Part shown: positions 46,238 through 54,590 of the stretch, piece after piece
Layout of the letters: the number at the start of each line of letters is the position of its first letter
Position numbering within the stretch: position 1 is the first letter of the stretch
Source of the DNA: Phycisphaerales bacterium
GTDB lineage: Bacteria > Planctomycetota > Phycisphaerae > Phycisphaerales > SM1A02
DNA length: 64,000 nucleotides
Assembly: GCA_030748575.1 (NCBI GenBank)
Contig: JASMLR010000006.1
Coordinates: 1 to 64,000 of the forward strand
Reading direction: 5' to 3'
The notes under the pieces: model-generated
What the model saw: the letters and a program-made list of their open reading frames with translations, nothing else
What the model was told of the DNA's origin: nothing
Databases searched by the model: none
Made by a program: the position numbers and the translations under genes

Positions 46238-47364
46238 CCGACTCTGCGGGACCTGCCGGTCCGGGCGGCGCTGCTGAGCCTGCGCACGCCAGCACTGATG
46301 ACGGCCCGGCCCACGCCCGCTTCACGCTCCAGCGTGATCTCCGCAAGCGGCTCGATAAGTACCTCGGCGATCGGATTCCCTGGCTGAGCCGCACCTCGCT
46401 CCAGCGGCTGATCGCAGAGTCCGCCGTGACGGTCAACGGCCGCGCGCCCAAGGCCTCCACGAAACTGCGGAAGGGCGACGTCGTCGACGTCATCCTTCCC
46501 CCGACTCCGTCCAGCGACTTGCCCGCCGAAGACATTCCGATCGCCATCCTCCATGAAGACGATGACCTGCTGATTGTCGACAAGCACGACGACATCATCG
46601 TGCATCCGGCGAGAGGGAACCAGTCGGGCACGCTCATCAATGGACTTGCCTGGCACCTGCGACAGACCGGCGGCGGGAGCCTCAGCGGGGTCGGCGCCGA
46701 TCAGGCTCGCCCTGGGGTCGTCCATCGGCTGGATCGCCACACGACCGGCGTCATGGTTGTGGCCAAAAACGAAACGGCGCATTGGCGACTCGGTAAGCAG
46801 TTCGAGCAGCGGCGGACGCGGAAGCGGTATCTGGCGTTAGTGCACGGAACCGTTGAGCCGACGACCGACGTCATTGACCTGCCACTGGGCAAACACCCCA
46901 CCATCAAGCACCGGAACGCCGTTCGATGGGATGACACCGGCAAGCAGGCCGTCACGCTCTACCGGGTGCTCGAGTCCTATGGCGACTTCTCGCTGGTCGA
47001 GGTGGAACTTCGAACCGGCCGGACCCATCAGATTCGCGTGCATCTCTCGCACCTTGGATGGCCGATCGCAGGGGATGATCTCTACGGAGGCCGGCACATT
47101 GAGGTGCGGGACATCCTGCCGCCGGATCAGAGCGAAGGCGACCGCCGGCGGCCGCTGCTGCAACGCCAGGCGCTGCACGCGGCCATGCTGGGCTTCACTC
47201 ATCCCACCACAGAGAAGGACGTTGAGTTTCAGGCGATGCTCCCGCAGGACATGGCCGAGCTCATCGGACTGCTGCGCAGCCGAGGCCCGGTTCACCGACC
47301 TGCAACGACAGGCACCGTCCTGAACGTGGACGCGCTGCTGCCGCCCCATGGAGCGGTCGAGTAA
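46234..47364 (+). CDS. rluD: RluA-family pseudouridine synthase, RluD-like
   Basis: Makes pseudouridine in 23S rRNA. A 376-residue chain with an S4 RNA-binding domain (RLDKYLGDRIPWLSRTSLQRLI, about residues 39-60). The catalytic domain carries Asp167 in GVVHRLDRHTTGVMVVAK, followed by RTRKRYLALVHG and ELRTGRTHQIRVHL. The GTG start overlaps the previous stop (GTGA). The N-terminal 30 residues are disordered, and the C-terminus is slightly longer than usual. Convergent with mraY, one base apart. RluC or RluA activity cannot be excluded without a tree. Confidence 0.92.
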   Translation: MTDSAGPAGPGGAAEPAHASTDDGPAHARFTLQRDLRKRLDKYLGDRIPWLSRTSLQRLIAESAVTVNGRAPKASTKLRKGDVVDVILPPTPSSDLPAEDIPIAILHEDDDLLIVDKHDDIIVHPARGNQSGTLINGLAWHLRQTGGGSLSGVGADQARPGVVHRLDRHTTGVMVVAKNETAHWRLGKQFEQRRTRKRYLALVHGTVEPTTDVIDLPLGKHPTIKHRNAVRWDDTGKQAVTLYRVLESYGDFSLVEVELRTGRTHQIRVHLSHLGWPIAGDDLYGGRHIEVRDILPPDQSEGDRRRPLLQRQALHAAMLGFTHPTTEKDVEFQAMLPQDMAELIGLLRSRGPVHRPATTGTVLNVDALLPPHGAVE

Positions 47365-47365
47365 G

Positions 47366-48556
47366 TCAGCGAAGTTTCGTCAGCACGAGCGCTGCAACCA
47401 CCAGCACCGCAGCAACAATCCAGAATCGCACGACCACCTGCGCCTCCTGCCAACCGAGCAGGTGAAAGTGATGGTGTATGGGGGCGCACCGAAAGAGTCG
47501 CTGCCCCTCGTGATCTCGCCTGAACCGCCTCGTAACCTTGAACCACCCCGTCTGCATGAGGCTGCTGGCAAACTCGACGTAGAAGACGCCTCCGATCACC
47601 AGCAGCAGAAACTCCTGCCGGACTGAACACGCAATGACCGCAAGCAATCCTCCAAGCGGCAGCGACCCGGTGTCGCCCATGAACACCGACGCCGGCGCGC
47701 AGTTGAACCAGAGGAAGCCCAGGCAGGCGCCCGCGATCGCCGCCGCGACCACCATCAGTTCCGATGCCCCCTCGATCCACGGGAAGAGCATGAGATGCGC
47801 CCGCTCCGGTGAGCCCGCGATGTAGGCGAGCACTGTCAGGCCGAGGGCTGCAATCGCCACCGTTCCGGGAGCCAGACCGTCCATGCCATCGGTGATGTTG
47901 ACGGCATTGCTCGTTGTCGCGATGAAGAGCGTGATGAGTGGCACAAACAGCCACATGCCCAACACGACAACCGAAGGCTCCAGGATGAGCGACTCCGCTT
48001 CTGGTTGGTAGGTTCGCTGGAATGGAAGCACCAGGGAACGCGCCGCCTCGTTGTCGCCCCCGAGCCGCCAGATGAACAGGGCTGCCACCACACCGATGCC
48101 GAACTGAAAGAGCAACTTCTCCCAGGGCTTCAGTCCCTCCCGTGAACCGGGCATCCGGCTCGCAACGGTGAGTTTGAGCCAGTCATCGATGGCCCCCACG
48201 GCCGCGAGCCAGATCAGCACGATCAGGCAGAGATGCACATGCCGATTCTGAAGGTCCGCCAGCATGAGCGTGGAGAACAGGATGGCTCCGACGATGAGCA
48301 CGCCCCCCATGGTCGGCGTGTGCCGCTTTGAGCCCATCAACGCGTTCAGATCGGCGTGCTCAAACTCCGGGGCGTCCCCGATCTTCTTCCGGATCAGCCA
48401 TCGAATGCACGGCCTTCCGAGCACCAGCACGAAGATGAACGAGCCGATCGCAGCCATGAAGACGCGGAACTCGATCTGATACAGCACCTGCAGCAGCGAG
48501 TACCCCGCCCACTGCCCGAGCCATTCATCACCGTATTGAAGAAGGTTATAGAGCAT
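47366..48556 (-). CDS. mraY: Phospho-N-acetylmuramoyl-pentapeptide transferase
   Basis: First membrane step of peptidoglycan synthesis: transfers phospho-MurNAc-pentapeptide to undecaprenyl phosphate. The 396-residue polytopic protein has SKRHTPTMGGVLIV, the aspartate pair in GAIDDWLKL, NAVNITDGMDGLAPG and the C-terminal HHHFHLLGWQEAQVV motif. About ten spans. It is the last gene of the def-fmt-queA-murE-murF-mraY run, 19 bases after murF. Its presence shows that this organism makes peptidoglycan, in line with current views of Planctomycetota. Confidence 0.96.
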   Translation of the reverse strand: MLYNLLQYGDEWLGQWAGYSLLQVLYQIEFRVFMAAIGSFIFVLVLGRPCIRWLIRKKIGDAPEFEHADLNALMGSKRHTPTMGGVLIVGAILFSTLMLADLQNRHVHLCLIVLIWLAAVGAIDDWLKLTVASRMPGSREGLKPWEKLLFQFGIGVVAALFIWRLGGDNEAARSLVLPFQRTYQPEAESLILEPSVVVLGMWLFVPLITLFIATTSNAVNITDGMDGLAPGTVAIAALGLTVLAYIAGSPERAHLMLFPWIEGASELMVVAAAIAGACLGFLWFNCAPASVFMGDTGSLPLGGLLAVIACSVRQEFLLLVIGGVFYVEFASSLMQTGWFKVTRRFRRDHEGQRLFRCAPIHHHFHLLGWQEAQVVVRFWIVAAVLVVAALVLTKLR

Positions 48557-48575
48557 CCCGTTCCATATTCATCGG

Positions 48576-49934
48576 TCATCCGGGCGCCGATGCTTCCGCT
48601 TCGAGCAATTCGGACACTCGTTCCAGCGCCATTCCCCGCGAACCCTTGAGGAGCACCGTCTCGCCGGGCCTGATCCGCCGCGCTATCCGCTCCATGCACG
48701 CATCGTCCGCAAGCGGCTCGTGCAGCAGTTCCACGCCGGGCCACCCGTCCCCCAACTGCGCAACCAGTGACCCCATGGCCTGGCCGACAAGCAGCACGGA
48801 CCGCACCTGAGCGGCCTGCACCAGCGACTGCAACGGACCCGAGAGTTCGCGGTGACATCGTGCTTCGTCCGCGCCCAGTTCCAACATGTCCCCAAGGACC
48901 AGGACGAGCGGCCCACGGGCCACTTCCGGGGCCGCCTCCAGGCAGGCTCGAACGGACTCGGGATTGGCGTTCCACGTGTCGTCGATTACCGTCACGTCCC
49001 CTGTTGAGCGAGTCTCCATGCGATGCGGGGATGCCGCTGCGGCAGCCAGGCCGGCCTCGATGTCAGCATCTTCACACCCGATGGCGCGGGCGGCCAACAG
49101 TGAGGCCAGCGCATTGAGGGCGCCGTGGCGGCCGGGCAGCCCCACGGTCCATCGCCGCCGCTCATCCTCCATCCAGCCCGGACCGCGGGCGGCCAGCACA
49201 TGATCGGCGGCGGCCTCGACGCCGAAGGTCTCGATGCGGCCCTCGCAGGCCGGCACCGGCCAGTCCTGAGCGCGAATGAACCCGACACCGCCTGGGCCCA
49301 GCGCCTCGAGCAGGGCGTACTTCTCCACCGCCACCGCGTCGAGCGACCCGAAGCCTTCCAGGTGCCCTCGGCCGACAAGTGTGACTACGGCCACATCGGG
49401 CGCGAGCATCGCCGCCAGGGGCGGAATCTCGCCGGGGCCGCTCGTACCCACTTCAGCAACCAGCACGTCGTGGTGCGGTCGCGCCGACAGCATCGTCAAC
49501 GGAACACCCAGATCGTTGTTGAATGAACGTGGGCTGGCAGCCACCGCATGTGACTCGCTGCAGATGCGGGCGATCGTGTCCTTCGTCGTCGTCTTTCCGA
49601 CGGTTCCGGTCACGGCAATCACCCGAAGGTCGGGCAACGCCCGCCGCCACGCCGTCGCCATGCGGCCGAGCGCTGCTCGAGGCTCGTCGACCTCAAGAAG
49701 CGGAAGCCCGCGCGGCCCCGCCGTCCCGGGACGCACCATGGCCGCCGCCGCGCCCGCCGAAGCAGCCGCCTGCAGGTGATCGTGCCCGTCGAACCGGGGC
49801 CCCGCGATGGCCACGAACAGGTTGCCGCTCAGGTCCACCCGCGTGTCGGTTCCGATCCCTCGCACGGGCACGTTCGGATCATCACAGTGACCACCCGCCA
49901 TGCGGGCCGCCTGACCAAGCGTCATCATGCTCAT
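48576..49934 (-). CDS. murF: UDP-MurNAc-tripeptide:D-Ala-D-Ala ligase
   Basis: Adds D-Ala-D-Ala to UDP-MurNAc-tripeptide. The 452-residue Mur ligase has the N-terminal GIGTDTRVDLSGNLFVAIAG, the ATP-binding VTGTVGKTTTKD, SFNNDLGVPLTML, HRMETRSTGDVTVIDDTWNANPES, and LVLGDMLELG. The start overlaps the murE stop (ATGA), and ATGs at 49934 and 49928 compete; the first is used. GTVGKTT replaces the more common GS-GKT form. Confidence 0.95.
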   Translation of the reverse strand: MSMMTLGQAARMAGGHCDDPNVPVRGIGTDTRVDLSGNLFVAIAGPRFDGHDHLQAAASAGAAAAMVRPGTAGPRGLPLLEVDEPRAALGRMATAWRRALPDLRVIAVTGTVGKTTTKDTIARICSESHAVAASPRSFNNDLGVPLTMLSARPHHDVLVAEVGTSGPGEIPPLAAMLAPDVAVVTLVGRGHLEGFGSLDAVAVEKYALLEALGPGGVGFIRAQDWPVPACEGRIETFGVEAAADHVLAARGPGWMEDERRRWTVGLPGRHGALNALASLLAARAIGCEDADIEAGLAAAAASPHRMETRSTGDVTVIDDTWNANPESVRACLEAAPEVARGPLVLVLGDMLELGADEARCHRELSGPLQSLVQAAQVRSVLLVGQAMGSLVAQLGDGWPGVELLHEPLADDACMERIARRIRPGETVLLKGSRGMALERVSELLEAEASAPG

Positions 49935-51418
49935 GTACGGCCCCCCAATCCCCCAAGGGAGGCGGCCGCCACGGCGCGGTCATCAAACGGAATGGACGCG
50001 CCGCCCACCAGTTGCACGGTCTCGTGCCCCTTCCCCGCGATCAGGACGCAGTCCTCCGGCCCGGCCGCCCCGATGGCCGCAGCGATCGCGGCAGCCCGAT
50101 CCACCTCGCAGGTCACCGCGTCACGTTTCTCGGCAGGAACGCCCTCCAGCATGTCCTGCAGAATGGCGTCGGGCGATTCCGTTCGCGGGTTGTCGCTGGT
50201 CAGCCACACGGCATCTGCGCCGCGGCATGCGACCGCAGCCATGCGGGGCCGTTTCGTGCGGTCGCGATCCCCGCCGCACCCGACGACCACGATGATCTTC
50301 CCCACGCCGAGTTCGCGAAGGGACGCCAGCACCGCCGCCAGAGCCCCGTCGGTATGCGCAAAGTCAACCAGCACCTGGGGCGACGAACTGACCATCTCCA
50401 GCCGTCCGGGCGGAGCGATGGCGGTCGCTGCTCTCTCCGCGCACAACTCAAGCGGGACGCCAATCGCCTCCGCGGCGGCCACGGCCTGGAGCAGGTTCAT
50501 CGCGTTGTGCCGACCGATCAGCGGCGCGTGCATCTGCACCTCGCGGCCTCCGGACCGAATCCGCAGCGTCAGCCCGTCCGGGCCCAGCGCATCCAAGTGG
50601 CCGGCCACATCGGCCTCCGACGTCAGCGAGCATCGAACAACCGGGGCGGCAGACGCCTCGGCCATGGACGCACCTGCGGCGTCGTCCATGTTGACGACGG
50701 CCACGGCGTCCTCGGCAAGCGTCTCAAACATGGATCGCTTGCAGGCCGCGTAGGCTGCCAGTGTGTCGTGGTAATCCAGATGGTCACCCGAGAGATTCGT
50801 AAAGATGGCCACGGCCAGATGGACCCCGTTGACACGACCCTGGTGCAAGGCGTGGCTACTGACCTCCATGACCGCTGCCCTGCACCCATGGGCGTGAACC
50901 GCGCCCAGCCAGTTGGCGACATCGGCCGCCATGGGCGTTGTCAACCGTGCTGGCCGGCGATGTCTTCCGTCGTCCACCACAACCCCGCCGAGCAGCCCGC
51001 ACGCCGAGGAGCCGCCCGCCAGATGCTGGATCAGGGTGGTGACGGTTGTCTTGCCGTTGGTACCGGTGACGCCCACCACGGGCAGGCGGCTGGACGGGTC
51101 CCCTTGCAGGCGATGGGCCATGGCGGCCCCCACCCGCTCGACATCGGCCGCCTCCAGGGCGGGGCCCGATGCAGCCGCGCAGCCGGCGGTGTCGCTGAGG
51201 ACGGCCACGGCTCCAGCGGCCTCCGCGTCTCTGACATAGGCCCGGCCGTCGGCGCCGGCCCCGCCGCGTGCGAGAAAGACGTCACCAGCCCCGACCTGCC
51301 GACTGTCCTCCACCACCCGCTCAGCCACCACGGACTCTGCGCCACGCAGCGGGGTGACCGCGAGTCCCTTGAGCACCGAGCCAATCGTTCGTCCACTCAC
51401 GCGTCCACCGTAGTTCAT
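49931..51418 (-). CDS. murE: UDP-MurNAc-L-Ala-D-Glu:meso-diaminopimelate ligase
   Basis: Adds the third residue of the peptidoglycan stem. ATP-binding GVTGTNGKTTV, EVSSHALHQGRV, TNLSGDHLDYH and the C-terminal SDNPRTESP are seen. DNPR is the meso-diaminopimelate-recognising form, so DAP-type peptidoglycan is expected. The start may be the ATG at 51418 (495 residues) or a GTG near 51400 preceded by GGTGG. The frame to 51805 overlaps queA and is not used. Followed by murF with a four-base overlap. Confidence 0.94.
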   Translation of the reverse strand: MNYGGRVSGRTIGSVLKGLAVTPLRGAESVVAERVVEDSRQVGAGDVFLARGGAGADGRAYVRDAEAAGAVAVLSDTAGCAAASGPALEAADVERVGAAMAHRLQGDPSSRLPVVGVTGTNGKTTVTTLIQHLAGGSSACGLLGGVVVDDGRHRRPARLTTPMAADVANWLGAVHAHGCRAAVMEVSSHALHQGRVNGVHLAVAIFTNLSGDHLDYHDTLAAYAACKRSMFETLAEDAVAVVNMDDAAGASMAEASAAPVVRCSLTSEADVAGHLDALGPDGLTLRIRSGGREVQMHAPLIGRHNAMNLLQAVAAAEAIGVPLELCAERAATAIAPPGRLEMVSSSPQVLVDFAHTDGALAAVLASLRELGVGKIIVVVGCGGDRDRTKRPRMAAVACRGADAVWLTSDNPRTESPDAILQDMLEGVPAEKRDAVTCEVDRAAAIAAAIGAAGPEDCVLIAGKGHETVQLVGGASIPFDDRAVAAASLGGLGGRT

Positions 51419-51462
51419 GGTCGGCTCATCGACCAGCCGCCCACCAGTGCCCAATCCTGCCG

Positions 51463-52524
51463 TCAAGGGAGAATCAGCATCGCATCGCCGTAGCTGTAGA
51501 ACCGGTACCGCTGGGCCACCGCTTCCGCGTAGATCCTGTGCATGAAGTCGAGCCCGGTCTTTGCCGCCACAAGCGCCAGCAGCGTTGACCGCGGCAGGTG
51601 AAAGTTCGTCAGGAGCCCATCGACCCGCCTGAACGTCCAGCCTGGTGCAATGAGCAGGTCCGTCACGCCGCCGGATCCGCCGCTCGGAAGCTCGTCCGGA
51701 AGCGACTCCAGCAGGCGGGTCGTCGTCGTGCCCACCGCGATCAGTCGCCCGCCCGCCTGTGGGCCACGGCCAATGACCTCGGCCGCCTCGGCGTCGATCG
51801 ACCACGCTTCGCCGTGCATCTCATGATCCTCCAGACGATCGGCCGTCACCGGCCGAAAGGTGCCCTCGCCAACGTGAAGCGTGACGGCCGCCTCGCGGAC
51901 GCCTCGCTCCCGGATCATGGACCGAAGTGGATCGGTCAGGTGCAGTCCGGCGGTTGGCGCGGCCACCGAGCCGGCGTGGTCAGGCCGCGCAAAGGTCGTG
52001 CGATACCACGCCCGGTCGGTCGCATCGTCGACGGATTCCTCTCGCCGGCTTCGCGCCTTGAGAATGTACGGCGGCAGCGGAGTGTGGCCCAGACCCTCAA
52101 GCGGCATGGCCGACCCGGCGAGCCACGCCCGCCCCCGCCTTGCCATCAACTCAAGTTCCCCGACGCGGCCGGCCGGACCGACCAACTCAATCCGCTCTCC
52201 TTCAAGCAGGCGGCCGGAAGCCGTCAACAGCACCAGCCATGCGCCATCTTCTTCGCCGAGATACAGACCCTCGACCCGCCCCCCACCGCGGCCAGGCCGG
52301 CCTTCCTTTCGCCGACCAATCAACCGCGCGGCGAGCACCGCCGTGTCGTTTCGAACCAACAGGTCACCCGCTTGCAAGTACTCCGGAAGGTCCGCAATGC
52401 GACGATGCTCCAGAGATTGCTCGCCCACCCGCGCCACGAGAAGCCTTGCGTCTTCCCGAGGTTCGGCGGGCCGGGTGGCGATCAGTTCGGGAGGCAGGTG
52501 ATAGCCAAGCGCGTCAACATTCAC
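51463..52524 (-). CDS. queA: S-adenosylmethionine:tRNA ribosyltransferase-isomerase
   Basis: Makes epoxyqueuosine in tRNA from preQ1. The GTG at 52524 gives 353 residues and overlaps the previous stop (GTGA). Motifs: YHLPPELIATRPAEPREDARLLV at the start, RNDTAVLAARL, TPLPPYI, YRTTFARPDHAGSVAAPTAGLHLT, HVGEGTFRPV, WTFRRVDGLLTNFHLPRSTLL, and AEAVAQRYRFYSYGDAM. An ATG 36 bases earlier is possible. Lies between the zincin-like gene and murE in the operon. Confidence 0.95.
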   Translation of the reverse strand: MNVDALGYHLPPELIATRPAEPREDARLLVARVGEQSLEHRRIADLPEYLQAGDLLVRNDTAVLAARLIGRRKEGRPGRGGGRVEGLYLGEEDGAWLVLLTASGRLLEGERIELVGPAGRVGELELMARRGRAWLAGSAMPLEGLGHTPLPPYILKARSRREESVDDATDRAWYRTTFARPDHAGSVAAPTAGLHLTDPLRSMIRERGVREAAVTLHVGEGTFRPVTADRLEDHEMHGEAWSIDAEAAEVIGRGPQAGGRLIAVGTTTTRLLESLPDELPSGGSGGVTDLLIAPGWTFRRVDGLLTNFHLPRSTLLALVAAKTGLDFMHRIYAEAVAQRYRFYSYGDAMLILP

Positions 52525-53042
52525 GGCTGGCGCTCGATGTGTACGCCCTCGGGAAGCCATCGCAGCAACTCACCTGGAACACGTTTGAGCCCCCGACGCA
52601 GCGCCTTGGCCAGGGCGTACCGCATGGCGTCGTCTCGCCGCGCGCGGACGCGGTCCGTCACCGACAGGCCGCGTGCCGCCATCTCACGAATGGCCCACTC
52701 CCAGGCGAGATGCTCCTCCATACATCGAAGCCGCTGGCTGGCGAATCCGATGGCATGATGGCCCACTTCATGCATGAAGACCGCGCACGACATGGGTCCC
52801 CGCGGGTACGGAGACTCGATCATCCGCGTCACCGTTCCGTCGCGGCTGCGAACTTCCCAGGCGCATCCGCTTGTGGATGATCGCCACTTGCGCACGCGAA
52901 TACCCCAGGTCCGCTTCATGTCTTCGACCAGCGCGTCGTACCGAGCCTGGCTGGCTCGCCGCTTCGGGGGACGCGGAGGCGGGGGCAGAGGCGCCGCCTT
53001 GCGGGGCGAGAGCAGATCCCAGAGCAGGCGAGCCGCGCTCAT
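52521..53042 (-). CDS. Zincin-like protein with HEVGHH motif
   Basis: A 173-residue protein with a basic, Pro-rich N-terminus and a core carrying a zinc-metallopeptidase motif, HEVGH at 91-95, followed by one more histidine. A downstream glutamate run (CMEEHLAWEWAIREMAARG, 107-125) is the likely third ligand, as in ImmA-type and other gluzincins. It is coupled on both sides: its ATG overlaps the fmt stop and its stop overlaps the queA GTG. No named family is recognised. A peptidase or metal-binding role is inferred from the motif only. Confidence 0.75.
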   Translation of the reverse strand: MSAARLLWDLLSPRKAAPLPPPPRPPKRRASQARYDALVEDMKRTWGIRVRKWRSSTSGCAWEVRSRDGTVTRMIESPYPRGPMSCAVFMHEVGHHAIGFASQRLRCMEEHLAWEWAIREMAARGLSVTDRVRARRDDAMRYALAKALRRGLKRVPGELLRWLPEGVHIERQP

Positions 53043-53941
53043 GGGACGGCCTCAAATGTGGTCGGCCAACTCTGACGGCAGCCCCGCGCCCACTCGGCAA
53101 AGGGTGCCGGTCGGCCCCCCGGCCGCTGGACCTCCAGAAGTTGAATGCCACCATCGGCGCATCCCAGAACACCCTCGCTGGTCAGCACACCTGGCGCCGA
53201 GGCGGCCGGGTGCGGTCCCGCCCGCAGCAGCCGCACGGCGTCGCCCCCGAGAAGCGCATCGCACCCCGGCCAGGGCGAGCACCCATTGATTCGGCACCGG
53301 GCCTCATCGGCGGTCATCGTCGGATCAATCCGGCCGATGCGACGGTCCAGTTTCGGGGCCGCCACAGCCAGCCGCTCATCCTGAGCCTCAGGGCGGAGCG
53401 AGCCGGACGCATGTGCGTCGAGCACGCGGTTGATGACGGCGGGGCCGAGCGACGCAAGCCGGTCGTGCAGATCGCCGGTGGTGTCGGTCGGCCCGATGTC
53501 GATGGCCGAGCGTGCCAGAACGTCCCCGGCATCCATGCGATCGGCCAGCGTGATGACTGACACGCCCGTCGTCTTGTCGCCGGCCATGACGGCGTGGTGG
53601 ATGGGCGCGGCGCCGCGCCACCTGGGCAGCAGTGAGGCATGAAGATTGACAGCAAACCGGTCACGCAGCAGTTCGGGAGAGAGCTTCTGCCCGAACGCGA
53701 TGACCACCCAGACTGCTGGAACGTCTCGAATCCGGTCCGACTGGGCGTTGGCGTCCTCGGTACGGAGCAGCGGAAGCCCGCGGGCCTCGGCCAGCGCGCT
53801 GACCGGCGTTGGCCGCAGCGTCCGGTTGCGGCCCGCGGGGCGATCCGGCTGAGACACAACGAGCCGGACCGCGTGGTGAGCAGCGAGGTCCTCGAGTACG
53901 GGGATGCCGAAGGCGCCGGAGCCGAAGAAGACGAGATCCAT
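53039..53941 (-). CDS. fmt: Methionyl-tRNA formyltransferase
   Basis: Formylates initiator Met-tRNA. The 300-residue product has the start LVFFGSGAFGIPVLEDL and VVSQPDRPAGR. The catalytic VNLHASLLPRWRGAAPIHHAV contains Asn-x-His in the usual place, followed by LADRMDAGDVL. The C-terminal tRNA-binding domain is INGCSPWPG onward. It follows def by six bases; the pair is one of the most conserved bacterial gene pairs. Confidence 0.96.
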   Translation of the reverse strand: MDLVFFGSGAFGIPVLEDLAAHHAVRLVVSQPDRPAGRNRTLRPTPVSALAEARGLPLLRTEDANAQSDRIRDVPAVWVVIAFGQKLSPELLRDRFAVNLHASLLPRWRGAAPIHHAVMAGDKTTGVSVITLADRMDAGDVLARSAIDIGPTDTTGDLHDRLASLGPAVINRVLDAHASGSLRPEAQDERLAVAAPKLDRRIGRIDPTMTADEARCRINGCSPWPGCDALLGGDAVRLLRAGPHPAASAPGVLTSEGVLGCADGGIQLLEVQRPGGRPAPFAEWARGCRQSWPTTFEAVP

Positions 53942-53947
53942 ATCAGG

Positions 53948-54466
53948 TCAGGCTCGCTCCAACTCACGGATCGCCCGTCGATTGCGGAGGCGGTCCATGG
54001 TGGTCATCCGATCAATGATGAGCACGCCGTCGAGGTGGTCACACTCGTGCTGATACACCCGCGCGAAGTGATCGTCGCGTGCTTCGTCGATGTCGGCCCC
54101 GTCGAGCGTTCTGGCTGTCAGCCGAACCGCAACCGGCCTGCGGACGGTGACCTCGATACCGGGCAGGCTGAGGCACCCCTCCGTGTCCTCCGCCGCCGAC
54201 GGATCGATGATTTCCACCGCCGGGTTGATAAAGACACGACCGCCCTCGGCTTCCCGATCGTCGGGATGACGCGTGACAAAGAGCCGCCACGGCACGCCGA
54301 CCTGCGGAGCAGCCAGCCCGATTCCCTCGGCCTCGTGCATCAGTTCCAGCATGCGATCGGCAACCGCCCGGACGAGGTCGGTCACCTCAGGGATCGCCTC
54401 CGCCTTCCGCTTCAGCACTTCCGCCGGGTAGGGCAGGATTTCGAGAACTCTGGGGTCAATATGCAC
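53948..54466 (-). CDS. def: Peptide deformylase
   Basis: Removes the formyl group from new proteins. The GTG at 54466 gives 172 residues that begin VHIDPRVLEILPYPAEVLKRKAE, as other deformylases do. No strong ribosome-binding site precedes it; an in-frame ATG at 54511 would add 15 residues. All three motifs are intact: GIGLAAPQVG (48-57), EGCLSLPG (96-103) and QHECDHLDG (139-147). These supply the metal ligands Cys, His, His and the catalytic Glu. First gene of the def-fmt operon. Confidence 0.93.
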   Translation of the reverse strand: MHIDPRVLEILPYPAEVLKRKAEAIPEVTDLVRAVADRMLELMHEAEGIGLAAPQVGVPWRLFVTRHPDDREAEGGRVFINPAVEIIDPSAAEDTEGCLSLPGIEVTVRRPVAVRLTARTLDGADIDEARDDHFARVYQHECDHLDGVLIIDRMTTMDRLRNRRAIRELERA

Positions 54467-54590
54467 GGAGTCATGGTAGAGCGAGCGGCCCCTACCTGCC
54501 CGCTCGCACATTGACCAGAGCCCGGGCGATGGCGTACCGTACCGGCCTCTTTCGATACCCAGCCCCTCGGACCCATGGAGCACTGACGAC

